A stretch of DNA of 64,000 nucleotides from Collimonas sp. PA-H2 (GTDB lineage: Bacteria > Pseudomonadota > Gammaproteobacteria > Burkholderiales > Burkholderiaceae_D), in assembly GCF_002564105.1 (NCBI RefSeq), contig NZ_PDBX01000001.1, positions 2,418,001-2,482,000 on the forward strand. The letters are read 5' to 3'. Within the stretch, counting starts at the first letter, position 1, and every line of letters starts with the position of its first letter. Made by a program: the position numbers and the translations under genes. The notes beneath the pieces are model-generated. The model was not told the DNA's origin, did no database searches, and saw only the letters and a program-made list of their open reading frames with translations. Of this stretch, positions 1-7,872 are shown piece after piece.

Positions 1-2
1 GC

Positions 3-59
3 CGCATGACGCCGCTGCGGGTCAAGCGGCTGATCGATTTCCTCGCCCGGCGCAGTTAG
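3..59 (+). CDS. C-terminal tail of a LysR-type regulator (partial)
   Basis: An open frame enters from the left edge and stops at 57-59. The 18 visible residues (RMTPLRVKRLIDFLARRS) look like the last helix of a LysR-type regulator, where a hydrophobic 'LRVxxLIDFL' tail is common. The body of the gene lies outside the window, so the family call rests on this tail alone. Confidence 0.4.
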   Translation, partial: RMTPLRVKRLIDFLARRS

Positions 60-195
60 TGATTGTCGCTATTGTTGAGTTTTTCTCACCGCAGAAGTGA
101 TCCGGCGCTATCTTATCCGGCTCTCGCGCAGCGCCTACAATGATTCCCGGACGGCGGCGTTTGCGCCGCATCTCAACCCCCTCTGCGGAAACCCT

Positions 196-1398
196 ATGAC
201 TGCCAAGCCGCGCGCCACCTGGCTGATGCTGACCTGCTTCGGCATGATCCTATTCCTGTGCATCGGCCAGCGCCATAGCTTCGGCCTGTTCCTGCGGCCG
301 ATGAGCATGGAGCTGGGCTGGGAGCGCGCTACGTTTTCCTTTGCCATCGCCTTGCAGAATCTGGTGTGGGGCGTCAGCCAGCCGTTCACCGGCATGTTGG
401 CTGACCGTTACGGCGCCAGGCGCAGCTTCATCGCCGGCGGCATATGCTACGCGTTGGGTTTGTACGGCATGTCGCAAGCCGGCAGCGGACTGCAGCTGGC
501 TGTCAGCGCCGGACTGCTGGTCGGCATCGCCCAGAGCTGCACCGGTTTCGGCATCGTCTACGGCGCGCTCGGCAAGCTCGTTAGCGCGGAGCAGCGCGGC
601 ATGGCGCTGGGTATTGTCGGCGCCTTCGGCTCGCTCGGCCAGTTTGCCATGCTGCCCTCCAACCAGGCCTTGATCGGCCATCTGGGCTGGTCGCATGCGC
701 TTTTGATTGGCGGCGGCCTGTGCCTGCTGATGGCGGCGCTCGCCTTCGGCACGCCGGCCGGCGCCGGCAAGCCGGTTGCCAGCACTGGCCAAAGCATGGG
801 ACAGGCGCTCAGACAGGCTTTCCGCCATAAAGGATTTCTGCTGCTGACCCTGGGCTTTTTCGCCTGCGGTTTCCAGCTGGCGTTCATCGCGACCCACTTG
901 CCGGCTTACCTGGCGGACCAGGGCCTGAGCCCGACGGTGGGCGTGACCGCGCTGGCAATCGTGGCGCTGGCGAATATCCTGGGCACCTGGCTGTGCGGCT
1001 ATTTCGGTGAAAAATTCAGCAAGAAGTACCTGCTGGCCGCGATCTACGGCATCCGCGGCTTCGCCCTGGCGGCCTTCGTCCTGCTGCCGGTGACGCCGCT
1101 GACCACTTATGTCTTCGCCGCCGTCATGGGTCTGATCTGGCTGGGCACGGTGCCGCTGTCGAATGGCGTGGTGGGGCAGATCTTCGGTTACCAATACATT
1201 TCCACCCTGTACGGCTTTGTCTTCCTGAGCCATCAGCTGGGCAGCTTTCTCGGCGTTTGGCTGGGCGGCTTGCTGTTCGACATGACTGGCAGCTATCAGC
1301 CGGTCTGGGTCATCGCCATCGGCCTCAGCGCGGTGGCGGCCATCATCAGCCTGCCGATCGACGACCGCGCGGTCCAGGCCAGGCCCGTCCATGTCTGA
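196..1398 (+). CDS. MFS transporter
   Basis: A 400-residue major facilitator superfamily protein with about 12 hydrophobic segments. The loop between segments 2 and 3 has the MFS signature (GMLADRYGARRSF), followed by small-residue-rich helices. The second half repeats the pattern after a central hydrophilic loop near residues 195-215. The frame stays open upstream to a GTG at 97. I chose ATG 196 because the mature-looking N-terminus (MTAKPRATWLML) starts just before the first membrane helix. The substrate cannot be read from the sequence. A tiny membrane-protein gene overlaps its last 8 bases, so the two are probably translationally coupled. Confidence 0.85.
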   Translation: MTAKPRATWLMLTCFGMILFLCIGQRHSFGLFLRPMSMELGWERATFSFAIALQNLVWGVSQPFTGMLADRYGARRSFIAGGICYALGLYGMSQAGSGLQLAVSAGLLVGIAQSCTGFGIVYGALGKLVSAEQRGMALGIVGAFGSLGQFAMLPSNQALIGHLGWSHALLIGGGLCLLMAALAFGTPAGAGKPVASTGQSMGQALRQAFRHKGFLLLTLGFFACGFQLAFIATHLPAYLADQGLSPTVGVTALAIVALANILGTWLCGYFGEKFSKKYLLAAIYGIRGFALAAFVLLPVTPLTTYVFAAVMGLIWLGTVPLSNGVVGQIFGYQYISTLYGFVFLSHQLGSFLGVWLGGLLFDMTGSYQPVWVIAIGLSAVAAIISLPIDDRAVQARPVHV

Positions 1399-1540
1399 GC
1401 CGGCACCCCTGCGTTTAAGGCAATGGCTGGCGATCCTGCTCGGCGGCGCCCTGTTGCTGGCTTTGCTGGCGGCCTGCTTCCGCGCTTATCTGCGGCCGGA
1501 TTTCCTGCTGGAGCTGATTTCAAGCAATTTAATGTGCTGA
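1391..1540 (+). CDS. small single-span membrane protein, 49 aa
   Basis: The ATG sits inside the last codons of the MFS gene (ATGTCTGA overlap). The frame encodes 49 residues: a short polar, basic start, one strong hydrophobic helix at about residues 13-29 (LAILLGGALLLALLAAC), and a short tail ending SSNLMC. The overlap, the single clean transmembrane helix and the gap before the next gene suggest a real small gene translated with the transporter. I do not recognise a family. A role as a transporter-associated small protein is inference. Confidence 0.5.
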   Translation: MSEPAPLRLRQWLAILLGGALLLALLAACFRAYLRPDFLLELISSNLMC

Positions 1541-1622
1541 TTGATGTGCAAATTGAGGGCATGGCGCTCACGCGGCTGCCAACGGTGGTTAAAATTGGGC
1601 CTGCCATCGATTCCTTTACGCC

Positions 1623-2261
1623 ATGACCCAGCCGGATCCCGTCAAACGCCTCACCTGCCCTCGCTGCATGCGACCGCAGCGTACTTGCATCTGCGCCTGG
1701 ATCAGGCCGACCGTGCACGCGGTGCAAGTGCTGATCCTGCAGCATCCGCTGGAAGTCCATCAGGCCAAGGGCAGCGCCGCCCTGCTGCAGTTGAGTTTGG
1801 CCGGCAGCCGGCTGGAGGTTGGCGAAGTCTTTGCAGAGCCGGTTTTGCAGACGCTGCTGCAAGCGCCGCCCGGCGGCCGCACCGTCCTGCTGTATCCGGA
1901 CACGCCTGAAGACCAGAGCTTGCAGCTGGCCACGCCGCCGCCGCTGTATCCGGCGCTGTTGCCTGAAGCGGAAAAATTGCGGCTGGTGGTGCTCGACGGC
2001 ACCTGGCGCAAGAGCCGGAAAATGCTGTATCTCAACCCGCTGCTGCAGCGGCTGCCACGGTTGGCGCTGCAGAATATGCCGACTTCGATGCCGGCATCGC
2101 GCTACCTGATCCGCAAGGCCCAGCGGCCGGGGCAGTTGTCCACCCTGGAGGCGACTTGCCACGCCTTGATGCAACTGGAGCATGATGAGGAGCGCTATCT
2201 GCCCCTGCTGACAGCTTTCGATGGCTTCGTGGCGCAGCAGCTTGTCTATGAGGGGCGCTGA
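1623..2261 (+). CDS. DTW-domain protein, probable tRNA-uridine aminocarboxypropyltransferase
   Basis: A 212-residue DTW-domain protein. The N-terminus has the cysteine set expected for zinc binding (CPRCMRPQRTCIC, residues about 11-23). The family signature DGTW followed by RKSRKM is at about residues 124-133, and a conserved PxSRYLIRKAQRPG stretch follows. Family members (TapT/YfiP, DTWD1/2) transfer the 3-amino-3-carboxypropyl group of S-adenosylmethionine to uridine in tRNA, making acp3U. The length fits the bacterial single-domain form. It lies 82 bp after the small membrane gene with no clear operon link. The target tRNA position is not deducible here. Confidence 0.85.
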   Translation: MTQPDPVKRLTCPRCMRPQRTCICAWIRPTVHAVQVLILQHPLEVHQAKGSAALLQLSLAGSRLEVGEVFAEPVLQTLLQAPPGGRTVLLYPDTPEDQSLQLATPPPLYPALLPEAEKLRLVVLDGTWRKSRKMLYLNPLLQRLPRLALQNMPTSMPASRYLIRKAQRPGQLSTLEATCHALMQLEHDEERYLPLLTAFDGFVAQQLVYEGR

Positions 2262-2443
2262 AAACCGTGGTTTTCCAGCTACGCCTGGCATCGACTTCCG
2301 GCCTGCGCTCGTGTATCCTCCGCAGTCTCTCCCCAAGTGTTTGTTTTCTCTCGGCAACAAATGCTTACCCTGCAAGTATTCCATCAGTAACAAGATAACG
2401 GTCTGGCGGTCGGCCTGACCGCGACGCCAACGTGTGAGGACGC

Positions 2444-2722
2444 ATGAAGGATTATTACGCCGTTCTCGGCTTAGACAGTGATGCAACGAGCGGCGCCCTG
2501 AAAAACGCCTATCGCAAGAAAGCCTCAGAGTTTCACCCCGACAGGAATAGCGCACCCGATGCGCCGGCCCGCTTCCGCGATGTGCAGGAAGCCTACGATC
2601 TGTTGTCGGATACCGTGAAACGCCAGGAATACGATGAAAACCGGCGCCGCAGCCTGCTGGAAAATCCGCTTGAGAGCGCCCGACAAATCTGGACCACTTA
2701 TATGAACAAGGTTATGCAATGA
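2444..2722 (+). CDS. short J-domain protein (DnaJ-like)
   Basis: A 92-residue protein that is almost entirely a J domain. It begins DYYAVLGL, has the diagnostic HPD tripeptide in helix II-III (FHPDRNS, about residues 31-37), and continues with the helix III 'AYDLLSD' and 'RQEYDE' motifs. There is no G/F region, zinc finger or substrate-binding domain, so it is a class III/J-only co-chaperone expected to stimulate DnaK ATPase for a dedicated partner. The start is supported by a TGAGGA ribosome site. It overlaps the next gene by 4 bases (ATGA) and heads a four-gene unidirectional cluster, so its partners are probably the unknown proteins downstream. Confidence 0.88.
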   Translation: MKDYYAVLGLDSDATSGALKNAYRKKASEFHPDRNSAPDAPARFRDVQEAYDLLSDTVKRQEYDENRRRSLLENPLESARQIWTTYMNKVMQ

Positions 2723-3258
2723 TGCTTTCCGCTTTTTTTGAAGACTTGACCAAGGCTTACCAGGCTGAACTGGAAGACTTGCAAAGCGATTCCGAAGGCA
2801 ACGATATCCTGACATCGCGCCTGAAGAGCAAGCGCTCGCAGTTTGCGCTGATGATGCCGATGATAGAAACCGATCCGGAAATGGTGGCCGTGGCGTTTCA
2901 TGGCGGTGTCGATTTCACCAATCCGCAACAGCTGACCATGCTGCTGGGCGAAGAGCCGGATGACTTTCCTGCCTGGAACGACGTCGCCGACGCTGTGCAG
3001 TTCGAGTCGTGGGCGCAAAAGCTGGCCGACATCGCCTTGCAGGAACCGGGCGGCGAGCGTTTCCTGATCACCAGCGTTTGCCTCGAATATCTGTATGAGA
3101 AGAGCAACGGCAGCTACCAGGGCGTCTACGGCCACTCGGCCCATGGCGAATCGGACGATGCGGTGGAAGGTGTCGAGGAAGACGAAGAAGACGGCCGCGA
3201 CCTGGAAATCGAAGGCGCCGACTGGCTGGCGGAGCAGGGCTTCGAACGGCTGGGCTGA
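2719..3258 (+). CDS. unknown acidic protein in J-domain operon (179 aa)
   Basis: A 179-residue soluble protein with no signal peptide or membrane segment. The start codon overlaps the stop of the J-domain gene, which implies coupled translation. The N-terminal 60 residues look helical and charged. The C-terminal third is strongly acidic (an E/D-rich run at about residues 148-170). I recognise no catalytic motif or family. An adaptor or client that delivers substrates to DnaK with the adjacent J-protein is inference from context only. Confidence 0.75.
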   Translation: MMLSAFFEDLTKAYQAELEDLQSDSEGNDILTSRLKSKRSQFALMMPMIETDPEMVAVAFHGGVDFTNPQQLTMLLGEEPDDFPAWNDVADAVQFESWAQKLADIALQEPGGERFLITSVCLEYLYEKSNGSYQGVYGHSAHGESDDAVEGVEEDEEDGRDLEIEGADWLAEQGFERLG

Positions 3259-3284
3259 TTTAAACATTTTGACACTGTGATTCC

Positions 3285-3992
3285 ATGACAAACGCGCTCG
3301 TAGTAAAAGCAGCAAACCTGATCCGCAACGGCGATATCGCCGGGGCTGAATTCGCTTTGGTCAGCCTGGCCGAGACCGAAGGCGATTACGCCCTGGTCGC
3401 CGCGCTCGAGACGCTGCCGCCGAAAGATTTGCTGGCGGTGATCCGCGAATACGATACCTCGAAAGAGTCAGTCGTCAACCTGGTGGTGACGCCAGAGCAG
3501 TTTGCGCGCGCCGTGGTCATGGAACGTTTGTATGGCGACCATAGCCATGTGCGCCTGCGCGGCATGATCAACGCGGTGCTGTTCCGCGACGATAGCCAGA
3601 CCGGCGAATTCATCGAAGCCATCGGCGATGTCGACGGCGGCTGCGAAGCGCTGATCGATTACCTGTCGGATCGCGACGAAGAGGTCGTGCATTTCGTCAC
3701 CTACGATACCTTCAACGTCAACCGCATGGAAGAAGGCGATGAAGTCGACAAGGCGGAAATCAGCGATCGCGACTGGAAAGAGCTGACCTGGCTGCTCAAG
3801 CATGAGCATGCCGACATGTTCGAGCAGATCTGGCCGGTGCTGAAGAAGCGTATGAAGGAACGGCTGAAGCGCGAAGCCGAGCAGGAATTGCTGGAGCAGC
3901 AGGCGCAGGAGCCGCAAGAGCGGCGCGAACGTCCCGCCGCTGGCGCAGCGCCGGCGGCTGTCGCCGATTCCGGCGAAGAGTCGGCGCTCTGA
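3285..3992 (+). CDS. unknown helical protein in J-domain operon (235 aa)
   Basis: A 235-residue soluble protein 26 bp after the previous gene on the same strand. The first 180 residues are mixed helical with repeated acidic-hydrophobic segments reminiscent of helical-repeat proteins. The tail, from about residue 185, is a highly charged probable coiled coil rich in K, R, E and Q, then a low-complexity Ala/Pro end. I see no cofactor or catalytic motif. It is probably a structural or scaffolding partner of the neighbouring unknown proteins, with function unassigned. Confidence 0.75.
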   Translation: MTNALVVKAANLIRNGDIAGAEFALVSLAETEGDYALVAALETLPPKDLLAVIREYDTSKESVVNLVVTPEQFARAVVMERLYGDHSHVRLRGMINAVLFRDDSQTGEFIEAIGDVDGGCEALIDYLSDRDEEVVHFVTYDTFNVNRMEEGDEVDKAEISDRDWKELTWLLKHEHADMFEQIWPVLKKRMKERLKREAEQELLEQQAQEPQERRERPAAGAAPAAVADSGEESAL

Positions 3993-4037
3993 GCGTCGGC
4001 TGTTTCTGTTTTCACCGTTCCTGAACTGACGCATCCC

Positions 4038-5255
4038 ATGTCCGACAAGCACCGGAATATCGATCTCATCGACAAGCGCCCTTTTTTTGAAAAGGCGCTT
4101 GGCTTTGGTCTCAAGAGCGGCATCCTGGACCAGGAAAAATGCCGCGCCATGATAGAAGACGCCGCCAAGGGCACGGTGCAGGTGGCCGCCTTTTTCGGCA
4201 CCAGCCATCTGCATACCGACCTGGAAAATGCGCGGCAGCGTATCGTCAACCTGATCAGCCTGTACCTGGAACAGACGTTCAGCGGCGATCTGCGGAAGGC
4301 CGCGGAATCCATGCGTGACAACACTTTCCTGTCGCATTCGCGCGGCGGTAACGAGATGCTGAAGGCTTTGCATGCACTGCCGGATTCCACCATTTTCGGC
4401 GATACCAAGGGCCAGGGGCTCAAGGAATTCCAGGATGAGCGGACGCTGGCCAAGCCGTTTTCCCCGAATGCTTATCGCAAGGAATTGAAGTCGCGCGAGG
4501 AGGCTGCTGCGGTGTTGGCGGCGGCTTTGTGGTTTGCCGATGACATGGGGGTGGAGCGTGCGGCGCTGGAGTTTGCGGGGGCTGAGACTGTGATTCGTAC
4601 GGCCTTGCTGGTGCGGCTTGGCGGCACCGAGGAGTTTCCTGGGCGGCTGGGGTTTGCCAAGCTGGTTGCTACTGTGCGCGATGAAGCTGTTGTCGGCGGC
4701 AAGCTGAAAATTCCTCGGCAGTTGCTGGATGATGTGCCGGCTGAGCATCGCGATATTGCGGGTCGTGTGCGGCGTGAGATCGAGAAGCAGGATGCGCTGG
4801 CGGATGCTGGGGTGGGGCTTGATTCCTTGCTGAATCTGATCGAGTTGCGTTACTTCGTGCTTGAAGGTGGGCTGGAGGATGTGGACGGGTTTGATGCGCT
4901 GGTGTCGAAGGAGTGGAGCAAGGTTACCAAGGGTAAGGAAGATCCTTATTCGCGTTTGACGGTGTTCATGTGTATTGCGGCGGGGGCGAAGCCTAAGACT
5001 GCAGTGTCGGAGACCGAAGCGCGCAGCATGATCCGGCGGGTGCGCGAGCATGGTTTCGAGAGTGAAGCAGTGTTGGCGTTCATCCGGGATGCGGCGCCGT
5101 TCGAGATCAAGGATAACCTGCTGTCTTTGTGGGAGGACGAGTTCCTGCCGGAGGCGGAGCAATACCTGCTCGATGAGGACGATCTCAAACTTACGCGCGC
5201 GATGAAATTCCTGAAAGAGAACTGCAACATCAAGCTAAAAGCCGCTACCAAGTAA
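4038..5255 (+). CDS. unknown protein, last gene of J-domain operon (405 aa)
   Basis: A 405-residue soluble, mostly helical protein without a recognised domain. It is 45 bp downstream of the third gene and closes the cluster before the repeat island. Codon use changes inside the gene. The first 40 codons use C in the third position 17 times. In the 40 codons from 4500 the third base is G 25 times, T 12 times and C only 3 times. The reading frame is intact to the stop at 5255, so this is a compositional change rather than decay. No function can be assigned; co-occurrence with a J-domain protein hints at protein quality control. Confidence 0.75.
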   Translation: MSDKHRNIDLIDKRPFFEKALGFGLKSGILDQEKCRAMIEDAAKGTVQVAAFFGTSHLHTDLENARQRIVNLISLYLEQTFSGDLRKAAESMRDNTFLSHSRGGNEMLKALHALPDSTIFGDTKGQGLKEFQDERTLAKPFSPNAYRKELKSREEAAAVLAAALWFADDMGVERAALEFAGAETVIRTALLVRLGGTEEFPGRLGFAKLVATVRDEAVVGGKLKIPRQLLDDVPAEHRDIAGRVRREIEKQDALADAGVGLDSLLNLIELRYFVLEGGLEDVDGFDALVSKEWSKVTKGKEDPYSRLTVFMCIAAGAKPKTAVSETEARSMIRRVREHGFESEAVLAFIRDAAPFEIKDNLLSLWEDEFLPEAEQYLLDEDDLKLTRAMKFLKENCNIKLKAATK

Positions 5256-5281
5256 AGAAAACCGGTTGCGCTAAGCCAGCG

Positions 5282-5662
5282 GCAGTCAAATGGGGTCAGA
5301 GTTTTTTTTCGCGTTCTTTGCGAAAATTACTCTGACCCCATTTGACGTTCTACGGGGTGAGTGCGGTGGCATGCTAAGAACGGTCTGAGGATTGATAACG
5401 CTGTGGCTACTCCGTGGAAGCTTGCCGGGGGTAGCCCGGCAGCTACTTACTTTCTTTTGCTTGCCTGCGCGGCCCGGCCAAAAGAAAGTAAGCAAAGAAA
5501 AGGCGACCGCAAAGCCGTTGCCCTCCCTTCGGTCGGGTCCCCAAATCCGGCGCATATCAGCCGGGTGGGGGACAAAACTCGCCTTCGGCTCAAACATGTC
5601 CCCCACAATTCCCGGCTGACACGCGCCGGATTTGGCAACGTCTCAATGCGGGGTACTTCAAA
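5282..5662. repeat. interspersed 381-bp repeat element, copy A
   Basis: This stretch is repeated nearly base for base at 16931-17312. It contains three nested palindromes: a GGGGTCAGAG hairpin at the left end; an inverted repeat of ACTTTCTTTT / AAAAGAAAGT near 5445-5495; and a long inverted repeat near 5545-5640 whose arms carry AAATCCGGCG, CAGCCGGG and TGGGGGACA. Open frames through it are explained by GC content and do not look like proteins. The element is non-coding, has no transposase, and sits between two genes as in the second copy. Confidence 0.85.
5285..5346. repeat. GGGGTCAGAG palindrome (REP-like hairpin) 1
   Basis: Perfect 17-bp inverted arms (GTCAAATGGGGTCAGAG and its complement) flank an inner TTTTCGC/GCGAAAA stem. 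It forms the left end of repeat copy A. The same core occurs at 5779, 16934 and 20413. Such hairpins resemble REP sequences mobilised by REP-associated tyrosine transposases; no such transposase lies in the window. Confidence 0.8.
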
Positions 5663-5756
5663 AACAACCTCAACCTCAACCTCAACCTCAACGTCAAAAG
5701 CAACCGCAACTGCAACTGCAACTTCAAAAGCAACCCCAACTTCAAAAGCCACAGCC
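5655..5756. repeat. degenerate hexamer tandem repeat
   Basis: About 100 bp built from drifting 6-bp units: CTCAAC repeated several times, then CAACTG-like units, interrupted by CTTCAAAAGC blocks. It follows copy A directly. A shorter tract of the same kind follows copy B at about 17305-17360. It looks like slippage-prone simple sequence and lacks the spacer structure of a CRISPR array. Confidence 0.75.
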
Positions 5757-5778
5757 CTGTTCTTTCAGCCGATGCGGA

Positions 5779-5873
5779 GTCAAATGGGGGCAGAGTTTTT
5801 TTTCGCGTTCTTTGCGAAAATTACTCTGACCCCATTTGACGTTCTACGGAGTACATTCGATGGCACGCTAAGA
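5779..5873. repeat. partial third copy of the repeat element (left end)
   Basis: A second GTCAAATGGGG hairpin (arms 5779-5795 and 5824-5840, one base changed in the left arm) is followed by GTTCTACGGAGT and a 'GGCACGCTAAGA' tract. These match the first 95 bp of copies A and B, then similarity ends. Truncated duplication within the same intergenic island. The rest of 5874-6011 holds only the alaC leader. Confidence 0.7.
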
Positions 5874-6011
5874 TTTTATTTTTCAACTCGCATTTTTCCT
5901 CATTGCGCTCTCCTCCGTTGTTCACTAGAATCGTCGCTGGAACACCCGCACAACGGGATTCTTGTTCCAACGTCGCTCGGACGGTTCCGGGCGCTTACGT
6001 GAGAGAAAAAC

Positions 6012-7211
6012 ATGTCTGAATCCCCAACTCCGCGCAGATTTTCGCGCATCGATCGCTTGCCTCCCTACGTTTTTAATATCACCGCCGAACTGAAGATGGC
6101 GGCACGGCGGCGTGGCGAGGATATTGTCGATATGTCGATGGGTAATCCCGATGGCGCGACGCCGCCGCATATCGTGGAAAAACTGATCGAGGTGTCGCAG
6201 CGGCCTGATACTCATGGTTATTCCGCCTCCAAGGGGATTCCCCGGTTGCGGCGGGCTATCAGCCATTGGTACAAGAAGCGCTACGATGTCGAATTCGATG
6301 CCGATAGCGAAGCGATCGTCACCATCGGTTCCAAGGAAGGACTGGCGCATCTGATGCTGGCGACGCTGGACCGCGGCGATACCGTGCTGGTGCCGAATCC
6401 TAGCTATCCGATCCACATCTACGGCGCGGTGATTGCCGGCGCCGACATCCGTTCGGTGCGCATGAGTCCTGGGGTGGATTTCTTCGCCGAACTGGAGCGA
6501 GCGATACGGGAAAGCTATCCCAAGCCGAAAATGATGGTGCTCGGATTCCCGTCGAATCCGACCGCGCAATGCGTCGAACTGGAATTCTTCGAGCGCGTGG
6601 TCAAGCTGGCCAAGGAACACAACATCCTGGTGGTGCACGACCTGGCCTATGCCGACATCGTGTTCGACGGCTGGCAGGCGCCTTCCATCATGCAGGTGCC
6701 GGGCGCGCGCGATGTCGCGGTGGAGTTCTTTACGCTGTCGAAGAGTTACAACATGGCGGGCTGGCGCATCGGCTTCATGGTCGGCAACAAGGAACTGGTG
6801 GCGGCGCTGGCGCGCATCAAGAGCTATCACGACTATGGCAGTTTCACGCCGGTGCAGGTGGCGGCGATCGCAGCGCTGGAAGGTGACCAGCAGTGCGTCA
6901 AGGATATCTGCGCCAAGTACCAGAGCCGGCGCGACGTGCTGGCCAAGGGCTTGCATGAAGCCGGCTGGATGGTCGACATTCCCAAGGCCTCGATGTACAT
7001 CTGGGCCCGCATTCCGGAAGCCTACCGGCATCTCGGCTCGCTGGAATTTTCCAAGCAGCTGCTGGAAAAAGCCAAGGTGTGCGTCTCGCCCGGCATCGGT
7101 TTCGGCGAGTACGGCGACGAATACGTGCGTTTTGCCTTGATTGAAAACGAAGCCCGCATCCGCCAGGCGGTGCGCGGCATCAAGAGCATGCTGCGCGCGC
7201 CGGCGGCGTAA
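6012..7211 (+). CDS. alaC: alanine aminotransferase (AlaC family)
   Basis: A 399-residue class I/II aminotransferase that binds pyridoxal phosphate. Key features are the MGNPDG substrate/PLP loop near residue 43, the conserved FPSNPTAQC segment, and the Schiff-base lysine K244 in [13 protein letters not shown], with an arginine-containing C-terminal block ([11 protein letters not shown]). This pattern matches AlaC, which interconverts pyruvate plus glutamate with alanine plus 2-oxoglutarate. In many Burkholderiales alaC precedes homoserine dehydrogenase; that neighbour is absent here. The start is preceded by a GAGAG ribosome site. The alanine link to the aspartate/alanine cycle at 29786-33201 is only metabolic. 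Confidence 0.88.
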   Translation: MSESPTPRRFSRIDRLPPYVFNITAELKMAARRRGEDIVDMSMGNPDGATPPHIVEKLIEVSQRPDTHGYSASKGIPRLRRAISHWYKKRYDVEFDADSEAIVTIGSKEGLAHLMLATLDRGDTVLVPNPSYPIHIYGAVIAGADIRSVRMSPGVDFFAELERAIRESYPKPKMMVLGFPSNPTAQCVELEFFERVVKLAKEHNILVVHDLAYADIVFDGWQAPSIMQVPGARDVAVEFFTLSKSYNMAGWRIGFMVGNKELVAALARIKSYHDYGSFTPVQVAAIAALEGDQQCVKDICAKYQSRRDVLAKGLHEAGWMVDIPKASMYIWARIPEAYRHLGSLEFSKQLLEKAKVCVSPGIGFGEYGDEYVRFALIENEARIRQAVRGIKSMLRAPAA

Positions 7212-7216
7212 GCATC

Positions 7217-7522
7217 TCAGCCTGGCGGTGCGGCGACTGCTTGTACCGCCAGGCGCAGTCCCATGGCCTCCAGGATCGCTGTCAGGCTGCTCAAGGCCGG
7301 ATTACCCGCCGGCGACAGGATGCGGTAAAGCTGGGTCGGATTCAGCTGCGCCGTTGCCGCCACCGCTTGCATGCCGCCAAACGCTTTTGTCATTTGCCGC
7401 AGGGCGATCAGCAGATCGCTCTGTTCGCCGTCTGCGAGAATGCTGTTGAGCATTTGAATGGCGTAAGCGGGATCCTGGCGATAGACCTCGGCCATCGCTT
7501 CGTCATGGCTTCTATTTTTCAT
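7217..7522 (-). CDS. higA: HigA-like antitoxin (addiction-module antidote)
   Basis: A 101-residue protein with a helix-turn-helix of the 'probable addiction module antidote' type. The segment around residues 45-90 (GMQAVAATAQLN, then LYRILSPAGNPALSSLTAILEAMGLRL) matches the Xre-like DNA-binding core. It would bind and neutralise the toxin encoded just upstream and repress the promoter. The start codon overlaps the (shifted-frame) end of the toxin gene by 11 bases, the usual toxin-first order of HigBA-like modules. It ends 5 bp from the alaC stop, convergent. Confidence 0.82.
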   Translation of the reverse strand: MKNRSHDEAMAEVYRQDPAYAIQMLNSILADGEQSDLLIALRQMTKAFGGMQAVAATAQLNPTQLYRILSPAGNPALSSLTAILEAMGLRLAVQAVAAPPG

Positions 7523-7843
7523 CTTTTATTCTCCTTTGCCAGTCTTGCCAGTATTTACAGGCTTGCTCGATGTCCGCACCTTGCGTTCGCTTGGCGCCGC
7601 CGCATAGCAGCAGCACTATTTTTTCCCTGCCATGGCGTAATACACCCGATATCCCGCGCCAACATCGATGCGCATTTCCCAGCCGCCGTCACGGCAAAAT
7701 TTATGGTCGCCGAAATTGCCCAATTCCATGCGGTTCACGCGTCTATCGATCGCAATTCTTGCCTTCAGATATGACAACTTGCGTGACCAGTCGAGATAAA
7801 TGTCTTTGTTGCCGGATCCCAGGTAATGGTAGATTTCGTACAT
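7512..7843 (-). pseudogene. higB: HigB/RelE-like toxin with a -1 frameshift at an A6 run
   Basis: From ATG 7843 the frame reads a RelE/ParE-superfamily toxin of the addiction-module killer type: MYEIYHYLG start, MELGNFGDHKF, then WEMRIDVGAGYRVYYAMAG. It stops early at 7616-7618 after GGG AAA AAA TAG. Reading one base back across the six adenines restores the expected family C-terminus (IVLLLCGG, then KRTQGADIEQACKYWQDW) and continues to 7512, overlapping the antitoxin start. So the gene is either a recent frameshift mutant, a sequencing artefact in a homopolymer, or expressed by slippage. The shifted frame is intact to its natural end, which argues against old decay. Confidence 0.75.
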
Positions 7844-7860
7844 AATATTTTCACTTATAA

Positions 7861-7872
7861 ACGAATATTCGT
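7861..7872. promoter_or_regulatory. candidate HigA operator palindrome
   Basis: A perfect 12-bp palindrome ACGAATATTCGT lies 17 bp upstream of the toxin start, the position of an autoregulatory operator. The rest of 7873-8127 shows no gene I can support. Confidence 0.4.

Noticed and set aside
5655..5756. Possible CRISPR-like array
   Set aside because: Units are about 6 bp, there are no unique spacers and no cas genes.
5361..6002. Open frames through repeat copy A and the hexamer tract
   Set aside because: Translations are driven by the palindromes and the simple repeat (runs of Thr/Ser/Lys) and reappear only where the element does; no ribosome site.
5874..6011. Riboswitch or attenuator in the alaC leader
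   Set aside because: No stable conserved-looking structure or leader peptide with alanine codons is visible; the sequence is short and mostly T/C-rich.
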